In this document: one piece after another, positions 16,831 through 25,488 of the stretch
Layout: each line of letters begins with the position of its first letter
Numbering within the stretch: position 1 is the stretch's first letter
Source of the DNA: Rickettsia typhi
GTDB lineage: Bacteria > Pseudomonadota > Alphaproteobacteria > Rickettsiales > UBA1997
DNA: 32,174 bases
Assembly (NCBI GenBank): GCA_945862535.1
Contig: CAMAYG010000002.1
Location: 1 to 32,174, forward strand
Reading direction: 5' to 3'
Notes under the pieces: model-generated
The model's database searches: none
Seen by the model: the letters and a program-made list of their open reading frames with translations, nothing else
Told to the model about the DNA's origin: nothing
Program-made: the position numbers and the translations under genes

Positions 16831-18321
16831 TTATTCCCTTTGTCTTTTGCCTAATTGAATATCTGCGATATTCTGATTATTAATACTAACATTTGGTCTT
16901 GCTTTGCTTTTTTCGTAGCTGTCAATCATAGCTAGACAGATTTCAACATTATCATTTCCTTGCCCAAGATTACTTTCAATTTTTTGCTGATCGCTTCTTT
17001 GGCGATGTGCTGATATTCTTGTCTTTTCAAGCGATGTTTTAATGCAATTAATCACTCCCTCATTATATTCTTGCTGGTTTTTTGCTTCGATTTCTGCAAT
17101 TTCAGTACCAGCTTCTGCTTTTGCAATATTACCTTCGCTGTCTATGCATTTGCTTTCGATAATATCTTTAATTAATGCCACTTCCGCGTCATTAACTTCT
17201 TGTTGCAACTCTTCCTTTAAAACTTTGGCAAAGTTCTTACAATTTACTTCTTGCTTCTTTACCTCTTCTTGCTGTTTGACCTCTTCTTCATTTTCAGATT
17301 CAGATCCTTTTATTGATTTACCGCCCCAGTTCCCTAGCCAAATAAACAAAGCTCCCTCAGAAAATTGTGGAGAATGCCCATCTTGTGCAAATTCTCTTTC
17401 TTCCGGTTCTTCAGTTTGCATTCCCTCTTCTTCTTCGTATTCCTCTTCATTATCCTCGCCTTCTAATTCCTCTTCATCATCCTCGCCTTCTAATTCCTCT
17501 TGATCATCCTCGCCTTGCTCTGTATCAATTTCTAAATTATTATACTCCTGTTCCTGCGATTTAACAACAGGATTATCTCTCATTTGTACTTCAAGACCTT
17601 CCCTGCTTTCTATTAAATTTATAGTTTCTGGCGAAGGAAGAGCTGCAATACAATTGTCATATAAAGTTATTAGGGTTAAAGCTTCAACTCCTTCAACGAC
17701 CAAGCCAAGATTTTCCAGAGATTTGATTTTATTACCATCTAAATCAATCGTTAATAATTTTTTGCAATTAGCAAAACCAGCAAAATCAACCTTTATTACA
17801 CCGCTTTCATTCATAACAAAAGATTCTAGATTTTCAGGTAGTGAAAAATTTTCTAAATTACTAATATTTTGTCCATAAAACCCTAGGGATTTTAAATTTG
17901 TAAAAAGCGCTAGCTCCTCTGGTATTTTTGTTAGTTCGTTGCCTTGAAATTCAATTATATCTGCCATCTGCAATATTTTTTCATTGTTCGATAAGACACT
18001 TGCAACAGCTTCGTCGCCTTTTACAGTCTCATCAATTTTAACCATAAATTCTAGCCAAGGGTTTTGTATTAGAATATCGGCAATCCTATCTTTTAATTCT
18101 GCTAATTCTAGCTGTTGACTGTCAATTAAACCTCTGACTGCGGTGTTAACTCCGTTTATCTGTGTCTCGTCTGGTGTTTCTCCTTTATTAAATATTGAGG
18201 CGATATATTGATTACCCCCTGTATCTTCTTTAATTTTTATTAAAGCTTCGATTAGTATTTCTTTAAAATCCTGGCTTTCATTTTCATTTTTACGGCTACT
18301 TGTATTGATAACTTCTTCCAT
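16831..18321 (-). CDS. Leucine-rich-repeat protein with acidic tract, possible effector
   Basis: A 496-residue protein without a signal peptide or membrane segment. Residues about 119-255 hold LRR-like repeats (ADIIEFQGNELTKIPEELAL, FTNLKSLGFYGQNISNLENF, LLTIDLDGNKIKSLENLGL, LITLYDNCIAALPS). Residues 266-300 are an acidic run built from a nine-residue unit, roughly GEDDEEELE, three times over. The rest (350-470) is probably helical or coiled-coil. The C-terminus is GKRQRE, a short basic patch. LRR proteins of this kind often bind host or partner proteins in symbionts, but nothing here proves secretion. It is convergent with hisE and separated from it by a hairpin. Confidence 0.7.
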   Translation of the reverse strand: MEEVINTSSRKNENESQDFKEILIEALIKIKEDTGGNQYIASIFNKGETPDETQINGVNTAVRGLIDSQQLELAELKDRIADILIQNPWLEFMVKIDETVKGDEAVASVLSNNEKILQMADIIEFQGNELTKIPEELALFTNLKSLGFYGQNISNLENFSLPENLESFVMNESGVIKVDFAGFANCKKLLTIDLDGNKIKSLENLGLVVEGVEALTLITLYDNCIAALPSPETINLIESREGLEVQMRDNPVVKSQEQEYNNLEIDTEQGEDDQEELEGEDDEEELEGEDNEEEYEEEEGMQTEEPEEREFAQDGHSPQFSEGALFIWLGNWGGKSIKGSESENEEEVKQQEEVKKQEVNCKNFAKVLKEELQQEVNDAEVALIKDIIESKCIDSEGNIAKAEAGTEIAEIEAKNQQEYNEGVINCIKTSLEKTRISAHRQRSDQQKIESNLGQGNDNVEICLAMIDSYEKSKARPNVSINNQNIADIQLGKRQRE

Positions 18322-18360
18322 AATTTAATTTAAATTTGTTGTTTTTTAATTTGCGATACA

Positions 18361-18529
18361 TATCGCTTCCCATGTTTAAAGCTAATGAAACTAGTTATAT
18401 CTTAGCTACATCATTTTTTAGAATTTGTTGGAAAAAATATCTCAAGAGCTTCGCCTTACAATATAAGGCTTTGTTTTTAAAAATTTATCAACAAAACCAT
18501 TTTATTGATTTGAAGCATGGGAATCGATA
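18361..18529. repeat. MITE-like element with 30-bp imperfect inverted ends
   Basis: The 380-base gap between the LRR gene and dnaK holds an element whose ends are inverted. 18361-18390 starts TATCGCTTCCCATGTTTAAA, and 18500-18529 in reverse complement starts TATCGATTCCCATGCTTCAA. I count 23 of 30 positions identical, several of the rest being wobble-compatible. About 109 bases lie between, with no coding. No clear target-site duplication was found. Its ends carry the motif repeated in other gaps. Confidence 0.55.
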
Positions 18530-18587
18530 TTACTAAAACAATCGTTTTCATAAGTCAATAAATAATAATTTTATTTTTAGCTAGCCC

Positions 18588-18616
18588 CTTGTATTTTTTT
18601 TAATAGCTATTAAATA
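18588..18616 (+). promoter_or_regulatory. Candidate heat-shock promoter of dnaK
   Basis: CTTGTA at 18588-18593, a 17-base spacer and TAAATA at 18611-18616 lie about 85 bases ahead of the dnaK start. A -35 of CTTG type fits alphaproteobacterial RpoH promoters. The -10 is ordinary. There is no CIRCE operator. AT-richness makes chance matches likely. Confidence 0.35.
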
Positions 18617-18632
18617 AGGGTTATAATTTTTT

Positions 18633-18651
18633 CTAACTAATATTTAGTTAG
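18633..18651. promoter_or_regulatory. Palindrome in the dnaK leader
   Basis: CTAACTAA and TTAGTTAG are perfect inverted arms separated by TAT, just downstream of the candidate promoter and about 50 bases before dnaK. It could be an operator or a leader hairpin. No known heat-shock operator has this sequence. Confidence 0.4.
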
Positions 18652-18701
18652 CTAAATCCTCAAAGAGTCACATTATATTTTAACAATTTATTAATTACAT
18701 T

Positions 18702-20624
18702 ATGTCTAAAGTTATAGGAATAGATCTGGGAACAACCAATTCTTGTGTTGCAATCTTAGAAAACGGCACTGCAAAAGTTATTGAAAATGCTGAAGGTGCC
18801 CGCACCACACCTTCGATTGTTGCCTTTACCCAAAACGGTGAAAGAGTTGTTGGAGCTCCAGCTAAAAGACAAGCGGTTACTAACTCGCAAAATACCATTT
18901 TTGGAATCAAAAGATTAATTGGTAGAAGATTCGACGACCCTCTTACTAAAAAAGATATGGGGCTAGTTCCTTATAAAATCATTGCTGCCGCCAGTGGCGA
19001 TGCCTGGGTCGAGGCTCGAAGCGAAAAATATTCGCCAAGCCAAGTTTCTGCCTTTACCTTAATGAAAATGAAGGAAACCGCCGAAAGTTATTTGGGCGAA
19101 AAGGTAGAGAAAGCGGTAATTACCGTTCCTGCTTATTTTAACGATGCCCAAAGGCAAGCAACAAAAGATGCTGGCAGAATTGCCGGGCTAGAGGTGTTAA
19201 GAATTATTAACGAGCCAACTGCGGCCGCTTTAGCATATGGTTTCGACAAAAAGGGTTCACAAACTATTGCGGTTTACGACTTAGGAGGCGGAACTTTCGA
19301 TGTTTCGATTCTTGAAATTAGCGACGGAGTTTTTGAAGTAAAATCAACCAATGGCGACACTTTCTTAGGCGGAGAAGATTTCGACATGAGAATTTTGCAA
19401 TTTATTTGCGACGAATTCAAAAAAGAAAACGGGGTCGATTTATCTAAAGATCCTCTTGCTTTACAAAGACTTAAAGAATCGGCAGAAAAAGCTAAAATAG
19501 AGCTTTCTTCTACCTTAGAAACCGATATCAACTTACCTTACATTACCGCAGATGCTAGTGGCCCTAAACACTTAAATATTAAATTAACAAGGGCAAAACT
19601 CGAACAATTAGTAGACGATCTAATTAGCAGAACCATTAAGCCTTGCGAAAATGCTTTGCAGGATGCCGGGCTAAAAACTAGCGAAATCGACGAGGTGGTA
19701 TTGGTAGGTGGCATGACTAGAATGCCAAAAGTTTTTGAAACTGTCAAAAAACTCTTTAATAAAGAGCCTAATCGCGGGGTGAACCCCGATGAAGTTGTTG
19801 CTATTGGTGCGGCAATTCAGGCTGGAGTATTGCAAGGCGATGTTAAAGACATTCTTCTTCTTGATGTTACTCCTTTATCGCTAGGAATTGAGACTGCTGG
19901 CGGAGTATTTACAAGGCTAATCGAGAGAAACAGCACGATTCCTACCAATAAAAGTCAGGTTTTTTCTACGGCCGCCGACAATCAAACTGCGGTTACCATT
20001 AAGGTTTTTCAGGGCGAAAGAGACTTAGCTGTGCATAACAAATTGCTTGGCGAATTTAATCTTGAAGGCATCGCTCCTTCTCCAAGAGGAATTCCGCAAA
20101 TCGAAGTTATTTTCGATATCGATGCCAATGGTGTGGTAAAAGTTTCGGCAAAAGATAAAGGAACAAACAAAGAACAGCAGATTCGCATTCAGTCTTCTGG
20201 CGGTTTATCGGAAGAGGAAATTAAGAAAATGATAAAAGATGCCGAAGCAAATGCCTCTGCCGACAAAGAAAAGAAAGAGTCTATCGAGGCAAAGAATCAA
20301 GCCGATTCCGCAATATATGAAACCGAAAAAAATCTTAAAGAGCATCAAGACAAAATCGACGAAGCAACAAAAAATGCTATCGAAGAAAAATTAACAGCTT
20401 TAAAAGAGGTTCATGCTAAGGCAGATGCAACAGCCGAGGAACTGAAAACTGCAACCCAGAATCTTATCGAGGCATCGATGAAGATGGGCGAAGCAATTTA
20501 TAAAGCACAACAAAACTCTGCTAATAATTCTGCATCGGCAACAGCTAGCAACGAAACTAGCGACAGCAATAATAAAGAAAAAGTTGTTGATGCCGAGTTC
20601 GAAGAGGTAAAAAAGCAAGACTAA
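18702..20624 (+). CDS. dnaK: Chaperone protein DnaK (Hsp70)
   Basis: The ATP-driven Hsp70 chaperone of the cytoplasm. The 640-residue protein has the start [17 protein letters not shown], the phosphate and connect motifs [26 protein letters not shown] and [11 protein letters not shown], then the linker [17 protein letters not shown] lidded substrate domain and the C-terminal tail [13 protein letters not shown] follow. It is full length. The usual grpE or dnaJ neighbours are absent; a small membrane protein gene follows nine bases after its stop. Codons look like those of other core genes here. Confidence 0.98.
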   Translation: MSKVIGIDLGTTNSCVAILENGTAKVIENAEGARTTPSIVAFTQNGERVVGAPAKRQAVTNSQNTIFGIKRLIGRRFDDPLTKKDMGLVPYKIIAAASGDAWVEARSEKYSPSQVSAFTLMKMKETAESYLGEKVEKAVITVPAYFNDAQRQATKDAGRIAGLEVLRIINEPTAAALAYGFDKKGSQTIAVYDLGGGTFDVSILEISDGVFEVKSTNGDTFLGGEDFDMRILQFICDEFKKENGVDLSKDPLALQRLKESAEKAKIELSSTLETDINLPYITADASGPKHLNIKLTRAKLEQLVDDLISRTIKPCENALQDAGLKTSEIDEVVLVGGMTRMPKVFETVKKLFNKEPNRGVNPDEVVAIGAAIQAGVLQGDVKDILLLDVTPLSLGIETAGGVFTRLIERNSTIPTNKSQVFSTAADNQTAVTIKVFQGERDLAVHNKLLGEFNLEGIAPSPRGIPQIEVIFDIDANGVVKVSAKDKGTNKEQQIRIQSSGGLSEEEIKKMIKDAEANASADKEKKESIEAKNQADSAIYETEKNLKEHQDKIDEATKNAIEEKLTALKEVHAKADATAEELKTATQNLIEASMKMGEAIYKAQQNSANNSASATASNETSDSNNKEKVVDAEFEEVKKQD

Positions 20625-20633
20625 TTAACAATT

Positions 20634-21107
20634 ATGTTAAAAGAATTTATTTTCAAACATAAAAAATCTAATCAATTAGCCCTTGTTGGCTCTAGCAAAA
20701 CTAACAAATTGTCGTCGAGGTTTTTCTTGGCGACAATTTTGTTATTTCTGGTCTTAAAAATCTGTGCTAGTTTTCACTATTTTTCACATCAGCTAATTAA
20801 TCTATCGCCATCTTTATTAGCAAATAAAACCTTAGAAAATGCAACACCCGACAGCAAATTACTAATAAAAGGAAAGTGGCAAGAAAAAGAGGCAAAATAT
20901 TATTCTACTGCCGAGGCTACAACCCTGCATTCTCCTTGCGATATCTGCGATCTTTTTAGCCAGATCTTGTATTTTAGCTTTTCGCTAGAAAATTTAGAGT
21001 TAAAAAACTTTATTACGCTATTGATTTTACTGCCTCTAGCTTATTGGCACAAAATTATCAAAAATAACTACTTCTCGACCGCTCCCCCAATTTGTTTAAT
21101 ATCTTAA
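20634..21107 (+). CDS. Small membrane protein with CDIC motif, DUF2946-like
   Basis: A 157-residue protein with an N-terminal transmembrane segment (about residues 28-46, FFLATILLFLVLKICASF) and a second hydrophobic stretch near 125-137. Between them is HSPCDICDLFSQILYF, and the C-terminus reads FSTAPPICLIS. A CxxC in this position and an APP-type end resemble DUF2946-like small proteins often found beside TonB receptors. I am not sure of the family. The CxxC may bind metal. It follows dnaK by nine bases and precedes the TonB receptor by 188 bases. Confidence 0.6.
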   Translation: MLKEFIFKHKKSNQLALVGSSKTNKLSSRFFLATILLFLVLKICASFHYFSHQLINLSPSLLANKTLENATPDSKLLIKGKWQEKEAKYYSTAEATTLHSPCDICDLFSQILYFSFSLENLELKNFITLLILLPLAYWHKIIKNNYFSTAPPICLIS

Positions 21108-21108
21108 T

Positions 21109-21251
21109 ATTTTCAATGTTTAAAGGACAAGCAAGTTAGCTAAAGTCTAAAGACTCTTAGCCTAAATCTTTTAAAAGACTCCAAGCTTATTGGCACCAGA
21201 TTTATTACCCCTAGGTTTTATTGTTCTTGGACTTGTTTAAACATTGAAAAT
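21109..21251. repeat. Intergenic element with perfect 16-bp inverted ends
   Basis: ATTTTCAATGTTTAAA at 21109-21124 is perfectly repeated in reverse complement at 21236-21251. Inner arms such as CCAAG at 21181 and CTTGG at 21226 could extend the fold, and AGTCTAAAGACT lies inside. It fills most of the gap before the TonB receptor gene. It shares ATGTTTAAA with other intergenic elements here. Confidence 0.6.
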
Positions 21252-21295
21252 CCTTTACCTTACTAAATTCGATATTAAACAAATCAATCTTTTCA

Positions 21296-23506
21296 ATGAA
21301 ATATAAATTAACGATTAATGCTAAATACATCGCATTAACCCTGTTACTTTTAGCTTTAAACCTAAGCTTTACCAGCTTATTTAATTCTAAAAATGCTTTA
21401 GCAAAAGCTCAGAAAAAACAGAGCCTCAAAATAAAACAAAATACCTCCATCTCCGATGGGCAAAAAATTATTAAAAACAGTCTAGATTCAACCGCCGAAA
21501 ATTATGACATTTTGGTTAAAAAACTCGATCAGGCCCGCAATAATTTATCGGTGAAAACGGGAGGTAGTGCATATAATTTTAATGAACAAGCAATAAAATC
21601 ATTGCCTCTTGCTAGCTTTACCTCTATTGATAAAGTAATTGCAAGAGCCCCCGGAGTTACTCAAGATTCATTTGGCCAGGTTCGCATTCGCGCAGATCAT
21701 AGCGGGGTGCAATATCGCATTAATGGAGTTATGATTCCCGAAGGTATTAGCGGATTTGGACAGCTAATTGACACTCAATTTGTTGATAATGTCGAATTGC
21801 TAACAGGGGCACTGCCTGCTCAATATGGCTATAGAACCTCTGGAGTAATAGAAATTACCCCTAAAAGTGGCGAGAAGGGTAGTTTTAATCGATCTTCAGC
21901 AATGATAGGAAGTTACAACACTTTAGCTTTTAATCAACAATTTGGTGGCAATGCTAATAATACTAGCTATTACCTTAATGCTAATTTCCTTGAAAGCGAA
22001 AGAGCAATAGAATCGACAACAAAAAATAATAATGCTAAGCAAAATAAAGGGCGAGAACACCGAATTTTTGCCAATTTTTCTCACCTTATTTCGCCATCGC
22101 AAAAAATTAATTTAATTTTAGCCAGCTCAAACAATATTTTCAAAATTCCCAATAATCCAAATCAAAGCCCCGAATTTAATTTGCAGGGTGTAGACAATAA
22201 TTCGATTAACTCGTTAAAACTTCGCCAAAAACAAAGTGAGAATAATAATTTTGCTATTGCGAGCATAAATGGTATTAGCGAAGCAAATATCGATTACCAA
22301 TTAGCATTATTTAGTCGTTTTAGCAATAATAACTACGATCCCGATCAAATTGGCGAACTGGTATTTAACGGAGTTGCCTCGAATATTCGTCGTCAATCTA
22401 ATGTTAACGGCTTGCAATTCGATACTGGCTTTGCTTTAAACAGCAAAAATCAGCTTCGTTTTGGTGGATTTGCCAGCAACGAAACAACGAAGAATCGTCA
22501 ACACAGCCTAACTTTTAGTGCCGATGTCGATGGCAATCAAGATAGTGATATTCCTTTTGCTATTGCTAATGGTTCAAAAAAAACGATGCAGACATTAGGG
22601 CTATATCTGCAAAACGAATTTAAACCTAATGAAAAATTATCGCTTAATATTGGCGGTAGATACGACCAAATCAATGCCGATAACGATGAAAAACAATTAT
22701 CGCCAAGAGTTGGTGCTAATTATAAATTTAACGACAAAACCACAGTTCATTCTGGCTATGCTCGTTATATTACCCCGCCTCGTGCAGAATTATTAGCCTC
22801 AACCAATATCGATAACTTTGCCAACACAACCAATCAGGCAGTTTTTAACGATAAAAATGACAAAATAAGAGCCGAAAGAACCCATTATTACGATCTTGGC
22901 ATTAGTCATAAAATTAACAAAAACCTTTCACTGGCAATAGACACCTATTACAAAGATGTCGACAACTTGCTTGACGAGGGGCAGTTTGGTAGTTCGTTAA
23001 TTTATTCACCATTTAACTATCGAGTTGCTAAGGCACATGGTGCAGAATTTACCCTAGATTATCAAAAAGATAAATTGCGGGCTTTTGCCAATTTTTCTGC
23101 CCAGAAAATGAAAGCCAAAGATATTACTTCTAGTCAATATATGCATGAAAACGACGAATTAGAATACATCGCCAGCAAATTTGTCCATGTTGACCACGAT
23201 CAATCTTACACTTCTGCTTTTGGTACAAGCTACGACTATCGCGGTTATCTAATGAGTGCCGATGCTCTTTTTGGCTCTGGGCTTAGAAAAGGCTTTGCTA
23301 ACGAAAATAAAAATAAATCACATTGGCAATTTAATTCGGCGATTTCCAAGGATTGGGCAAAATTTGGCAATTTACAAACAAGAGTTGCCGTGGTAAATAT
23401 TTTTAACAATCGTTATCAAATCAGGGATGGCTCTGGTATTGGCATTGGTGCCCCGCAATATCAGGTTGGTCGAAGCTTTTATTTAACAACAAGCAAATCT
23501 TTCTAA
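21296..23506 (+). CDS. TonB-dependent outer membrane receptor
   Basis: An outer-membrane barrel that imports a ligand using TonB energy. The 736-residue precursor has a signal peptide (hydrophobic YIALTLLLLALNLSFTSLF, cleavage near ALAKA at 34-38). A plug domain spans about residues 85-200 (SFTSIDKVIARAPGVTQDSFGQVRIRADHS in two parts, then YRINGVMIPEG and ALPAQYGYRTSGVIEI). Beta strands follow with typical alternation, and the protein ends YLTTSKSF with the terminal Phe needed for barrel insertion. The ligand is not readable; a siderophore, haem or another metal complex is usual. The following gene encodes a His-rich protein. No tonB, exbB or exbD is in the window. Confidence 0.92.
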   Translation: MKYKLTINAKYIALTLLLLALNLSFTSLFNSKNALAKAQKKQSLKIKQNTSISDGQKIIKNSLDSTAENYDILVKKLDQARNNLSVKTGGSAYNFNEQAIKSLPLASFTSIDKVIARAPGVTQDSFGQVRIRADHSGVQYRINGVMIPEGISGFGQLIDTQFVDNVELLTGALPAQYGYRTSGVIEITPKSGEKGSFNRSSAMIGSYNTLAFNQQFGGNANNTSYYLNANFLESERAIESTTKNNNAKQNKGREHRIFANFSHLISPSQKINLILASSNNIFKIPNNPNQSPEFNLQGVDNNSINSLKLRQKQSENNNFAIASINGISEANIDYQLALFSRFSNNNYDPDQIGELVFNGVASNIRRQSNVNGLQFDTGFALNSKNQLRFGGFASNETTKNRQHSLTFSADVDGNQDSDIPFAIANGSKKTMQTLGLYLQNEFKPNEKLSLNIGGRYDQINADNDEKQLSPRVGANYKFNDKTTVHSGYARYITPPRAELLASTNIDNFANTTNQAVFNDKNDKIRAERTHYYDLGISHKINKNLSLAIDTYYKDVDNLLDEGQFGSSLIYSPFNYRVAKAHGAEFTLDYQKDKLRAFANFSAQKMKAKDITSSQYMHENDELEYIASKFVHVDHDQSYTSAFGTSYDYRGYLMSADALFGSGLRKGFANENKNKSHWQFNSAISKDWAKFGNLQTRVAVVNIFNNRYQIRDGSGIGIGAPQYQVGRSFYLTTSKSF

Positions 23507-23576
23507 AAAACCAAGACTAGAAACTAAGAATTTAACCATTTTGACTTCTACTTACCTCTAAAATCCCCTAAGGTTT

Positions 23577-23598
23577 AGGCAATATTTAGTTATTGCCT
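23577..23598 (+). terminator. Possible terminator after the TonB receptor gene
   Basis: AGGCAATA at 23577-23584 pairs with TATTGCCT at 23591-23598 around six bases. A short TT follows rather than a full T-run. It overlaps the upstream TTG (23593) of the next open frame, which argues for the later ATG at 23629 as the true start there. Confidence 0.45.
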
Positions 23599-23628
23599 TT
23601 CCCTACCCAAATTTTAACTAAATACTCT

Positions 23629-25380
23629 ATGAAAATAAACAACATGCCTCAAGCCATTCAAATAAATATTCCCAATGGCGATCCTGCTATTAGCATGAGA
23701 ACAGAAGAATCAGTAAAATCGCAACCCCCAGAAGTTGACAGCCCTGCAGGACAAATAATCATTGAAGAGGAGCAAAAAGTTGAAGAGGTTTTGCCAGCAG
23801 AATATTTTTTTGACTTGATGGTTAAATCAATTCTTGATAATGCAGCAAAAATTCCGCACGATACAAAATTTCCTTATTTAGATAAATTTGCCAATAAAAC
23901 TAAAGATAGAGATTTTAAAAATATCTCAGAAATTATTAAAGAATCTAACGAAGAAATAACCAAAGCAAGTAATCAAAATTTAATATTTAGTGCTGGATCG
24001 ACAACAATTGGTGCAACGGCAAATCTAACAAATTACGGTCTTGTTGCCAGTGGCGGGGTGGCATTGCCGTGGCTTGCTGGTATTTCCATCCTTCCAGCAG
24101 TGGTGAATTTTGTTCATAAGGTAAAAAATGGGGTCGATCTTAATGCCTATTTAGAGGGTAGGGGCTATTTGTTAAAATATCTCGAAAATGTTGCAATCAT
24201 GTTAATTTGCGATGTTGCAAAAAGAATCGAAAGCTTGCCAGATACAAGTGAAATCTCTAAAGAAAATGCCGAAGATATTTTAAAAAATGTTTTGCAAAAT
24301 TTACAAGAATTTAACCTTGCTCATTACGACCCCGAGCCCTTTTATTACAAATGGTCGGCTCAAGCTTTTCGACAAGGTTTAAGCAATGCTCTAAGCGGTG
24401 CCAGAATCGGAGTGGGCATTGCTAGTTTTGCTGGCAGTATTATTGCCCTGCCCGTTGGCATTGCCTTAACTGGAACATTGCTTAGTAGCGAAGTAATAGG
24501 CGGTTGTCTTTATAAGAAGTCGCACAATCTTCGTAATGAAAAAGCGACTGAGGCAGCACAAAAACTCGACTTGGTCTTTGAAGATATTTTTAAAATTTAT
24601 AGAGATTATTTACAAATAAAAACAACTGAGCAAATGCAAAATCTTGAGCTAAAAACTAGCCCAGATGAGGGAAAAGAAGAGCTAAGAAAGTTTTATGAAT
24701 ATCTCGGTCCACAAAGCAAGAAAATTCATGAACACCATCATCACGAAAAAAGTGGCGAACACAACTCCAATCATAATGAACATGAACACCCTCATCACGA
24801 AAAAAGTGGCGAACACAACTCCAATCATAATGAACATGAACACCATCATCACGAAAAAAGTGGCGAACACAACTCCAATCATAATGAACATGAACACCCT
24901 CATCACGAAAAAAGTGGCGAACACAACTCCAATCATAATGAACATGAACACCCTCATCACGAAAAAAGTGGCGAACACGACTCCAATCATAATAAACATG
25001 AACACCCTAATCACAAAAATTGTAAAGATCATAAACATAGCCACAATTGGCAAAATCGCTATTTCAATAAGAATTGTGAACACAATCTTGGCGAAGAAAT
25101 ATCGACAGATAAAGTAAAATTTACAAACTTAGCCAGTGTCAACATTCTTAAAGAAGACGAACTTACCTTGCTGCCCCCTGATCCCCAAACGAAGACGGCA
25201 GAAACTAAAAAGATACTTGCCTTGCCACTGCCCACTCATGTCCATTGCCCTGAATTAACCAAATTAAAAGCGGTGCAAAAAATTAGCAACTGCTATAACT
25301 ATCTTGCCAAAAATGGGGCGAAATTAATAGAGAAGTCAACTGGCTGTATTGGCAAATCTTTTGGTTGTTTTACGAGGTAG
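23629..25380 (+). CDS. Membrane protein with His-rich repeat domain
   Basis: I do not recognise this 583-residue protein as a whole. Two long Gly/Ala-rich hydrophobic stretches, about residues 129-161 (GLVASGGVALPWLAGISILP) and 258-292 (GVGIASFAGSIIALPVGIAL), look like paired membrane hairpins. Residues 373-462 are five 18-residue repeats with the unit EKSGEHNSNHNEHEHPHH, then a tail NHKNCKDHKHSHNW. Further Cys residues lie near the C-terminus (GCIGKSFGC). Such His arrays bind Zn, Ni, Co or Cu. It follows the TonB receptor, so metal storage, buffering or supply is plausible. The start at 23629 is preferred, because the earlier TTG lies in a hairpin. No signal peptide is seen. Confidence 0.72.
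   Translation: MKINNMPQAIQINIPNGDPAISMRTEESVKSQPPEVDSPAGQIIIEEEQKVEEVLPAEYFFDLMVKSILDNAAKIPHDTKFPYLDKFANKTKDRDFKNISEIIKESNEEITKASNQNLIFSAGSTTIGATANLTNYGLVASGGVALPWLAGISILPAVVNFVHKVKNGVDLNAYLEGRGYLLKYLENVAIMLICDVAKRIESLPDTSEISKENAEDILKNVLQNLQEFNLAHYDPEPFYYKWSAQAFRQGLSNALSGARIGVGIASFAGSIIALPVGIALTGTLLSSEVIGGCLYKKSHNLRNEKATEAAQKLDLVFEDIFKIYRDYLQIKTTEQMQNLELKTSPDEGKEELRKFYEYLGPQSKKIHEHHHHEKSGEHNSNHNEHEHPHHEKSGEHNSNHNEHEHHHHEKSGEHNSNHNEHEHPHHEKSGEHNSNHNEHEHPHHEKSGEHDSNHNKHEHPNHKNCKDHKHSHNWQNRYFNKNCEHNLGEEISTDKVKFTNLASVNILKEDELTLLPPDPQTKTAETKKILALPLPTHVHCPELTKLKAVQKISNCYNYLAKNGAKLIEKSTGCIGKSFGCFTR
24745..25014 (+). repeat. Five 54-bp tandem repeats encoding His-rich units
   Basis: Copies begin at 24745, 24799, 24853, 24907 and 24961. 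The first four are almost identical; the fifth has several changes. The 54-base period preserves frame. Repeat identity leaves other frames open on both strands (for example 24682-25083 minus), but those are by-products. The array may vary in copy number between strains. Confidence 0.95.
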
Positions 25381-25433
25381 TTTAATAAATTTACTCAAGG
25401 CTCTTGCAAAAAAAAAAATAACTTTTAAGGTAC

Positions 25434-25471
25434 TTGACAATGTTAGATTTAATCAGATCTAGCATTGTCAA
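25434..25471. promoter_or_regulatory. Long hairpin ahead of the 25489 gene
   Basis: TTGACAATGTTAGAT at 25434-25448 pairs with ATCTAGCATTGTCAA at 25457-25471, with one T-G wobble and an eight-base loop. It ends 17 bases before the ATG at 25489. There is no T-run after it on the plus strand. A 13-base A-run precedes it at 25408-25419. It may be an operator, a leader hairpin, or an mRNA end for the upstream gene. Confidence 0.6.
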
Positions 25472-25488
25472 ATAATAAATATAATAAA

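Noticed and set aside
18540..18701. CIRCE operator upstream of dnaK
   Set aside because: The TTAGCACTC-N9-GAGTGCTAA pattern is not present; only an unrelated CTAACTAA palindrome was found.
24745..25014. CRISPR-like array of regular repeats
   Set aside because: The 54-bp units are contiguous with no spacers, keep the reading frame and encode a His-rich peptide, so they are a protein-coding tandem repeat.
24682..25117. Long overlapping open frames on both strands across the His-rich repeats
   Set aside because: They exist only because a stop-free repeat is copied. Their peptides are pure repeats and no start or context supports them.
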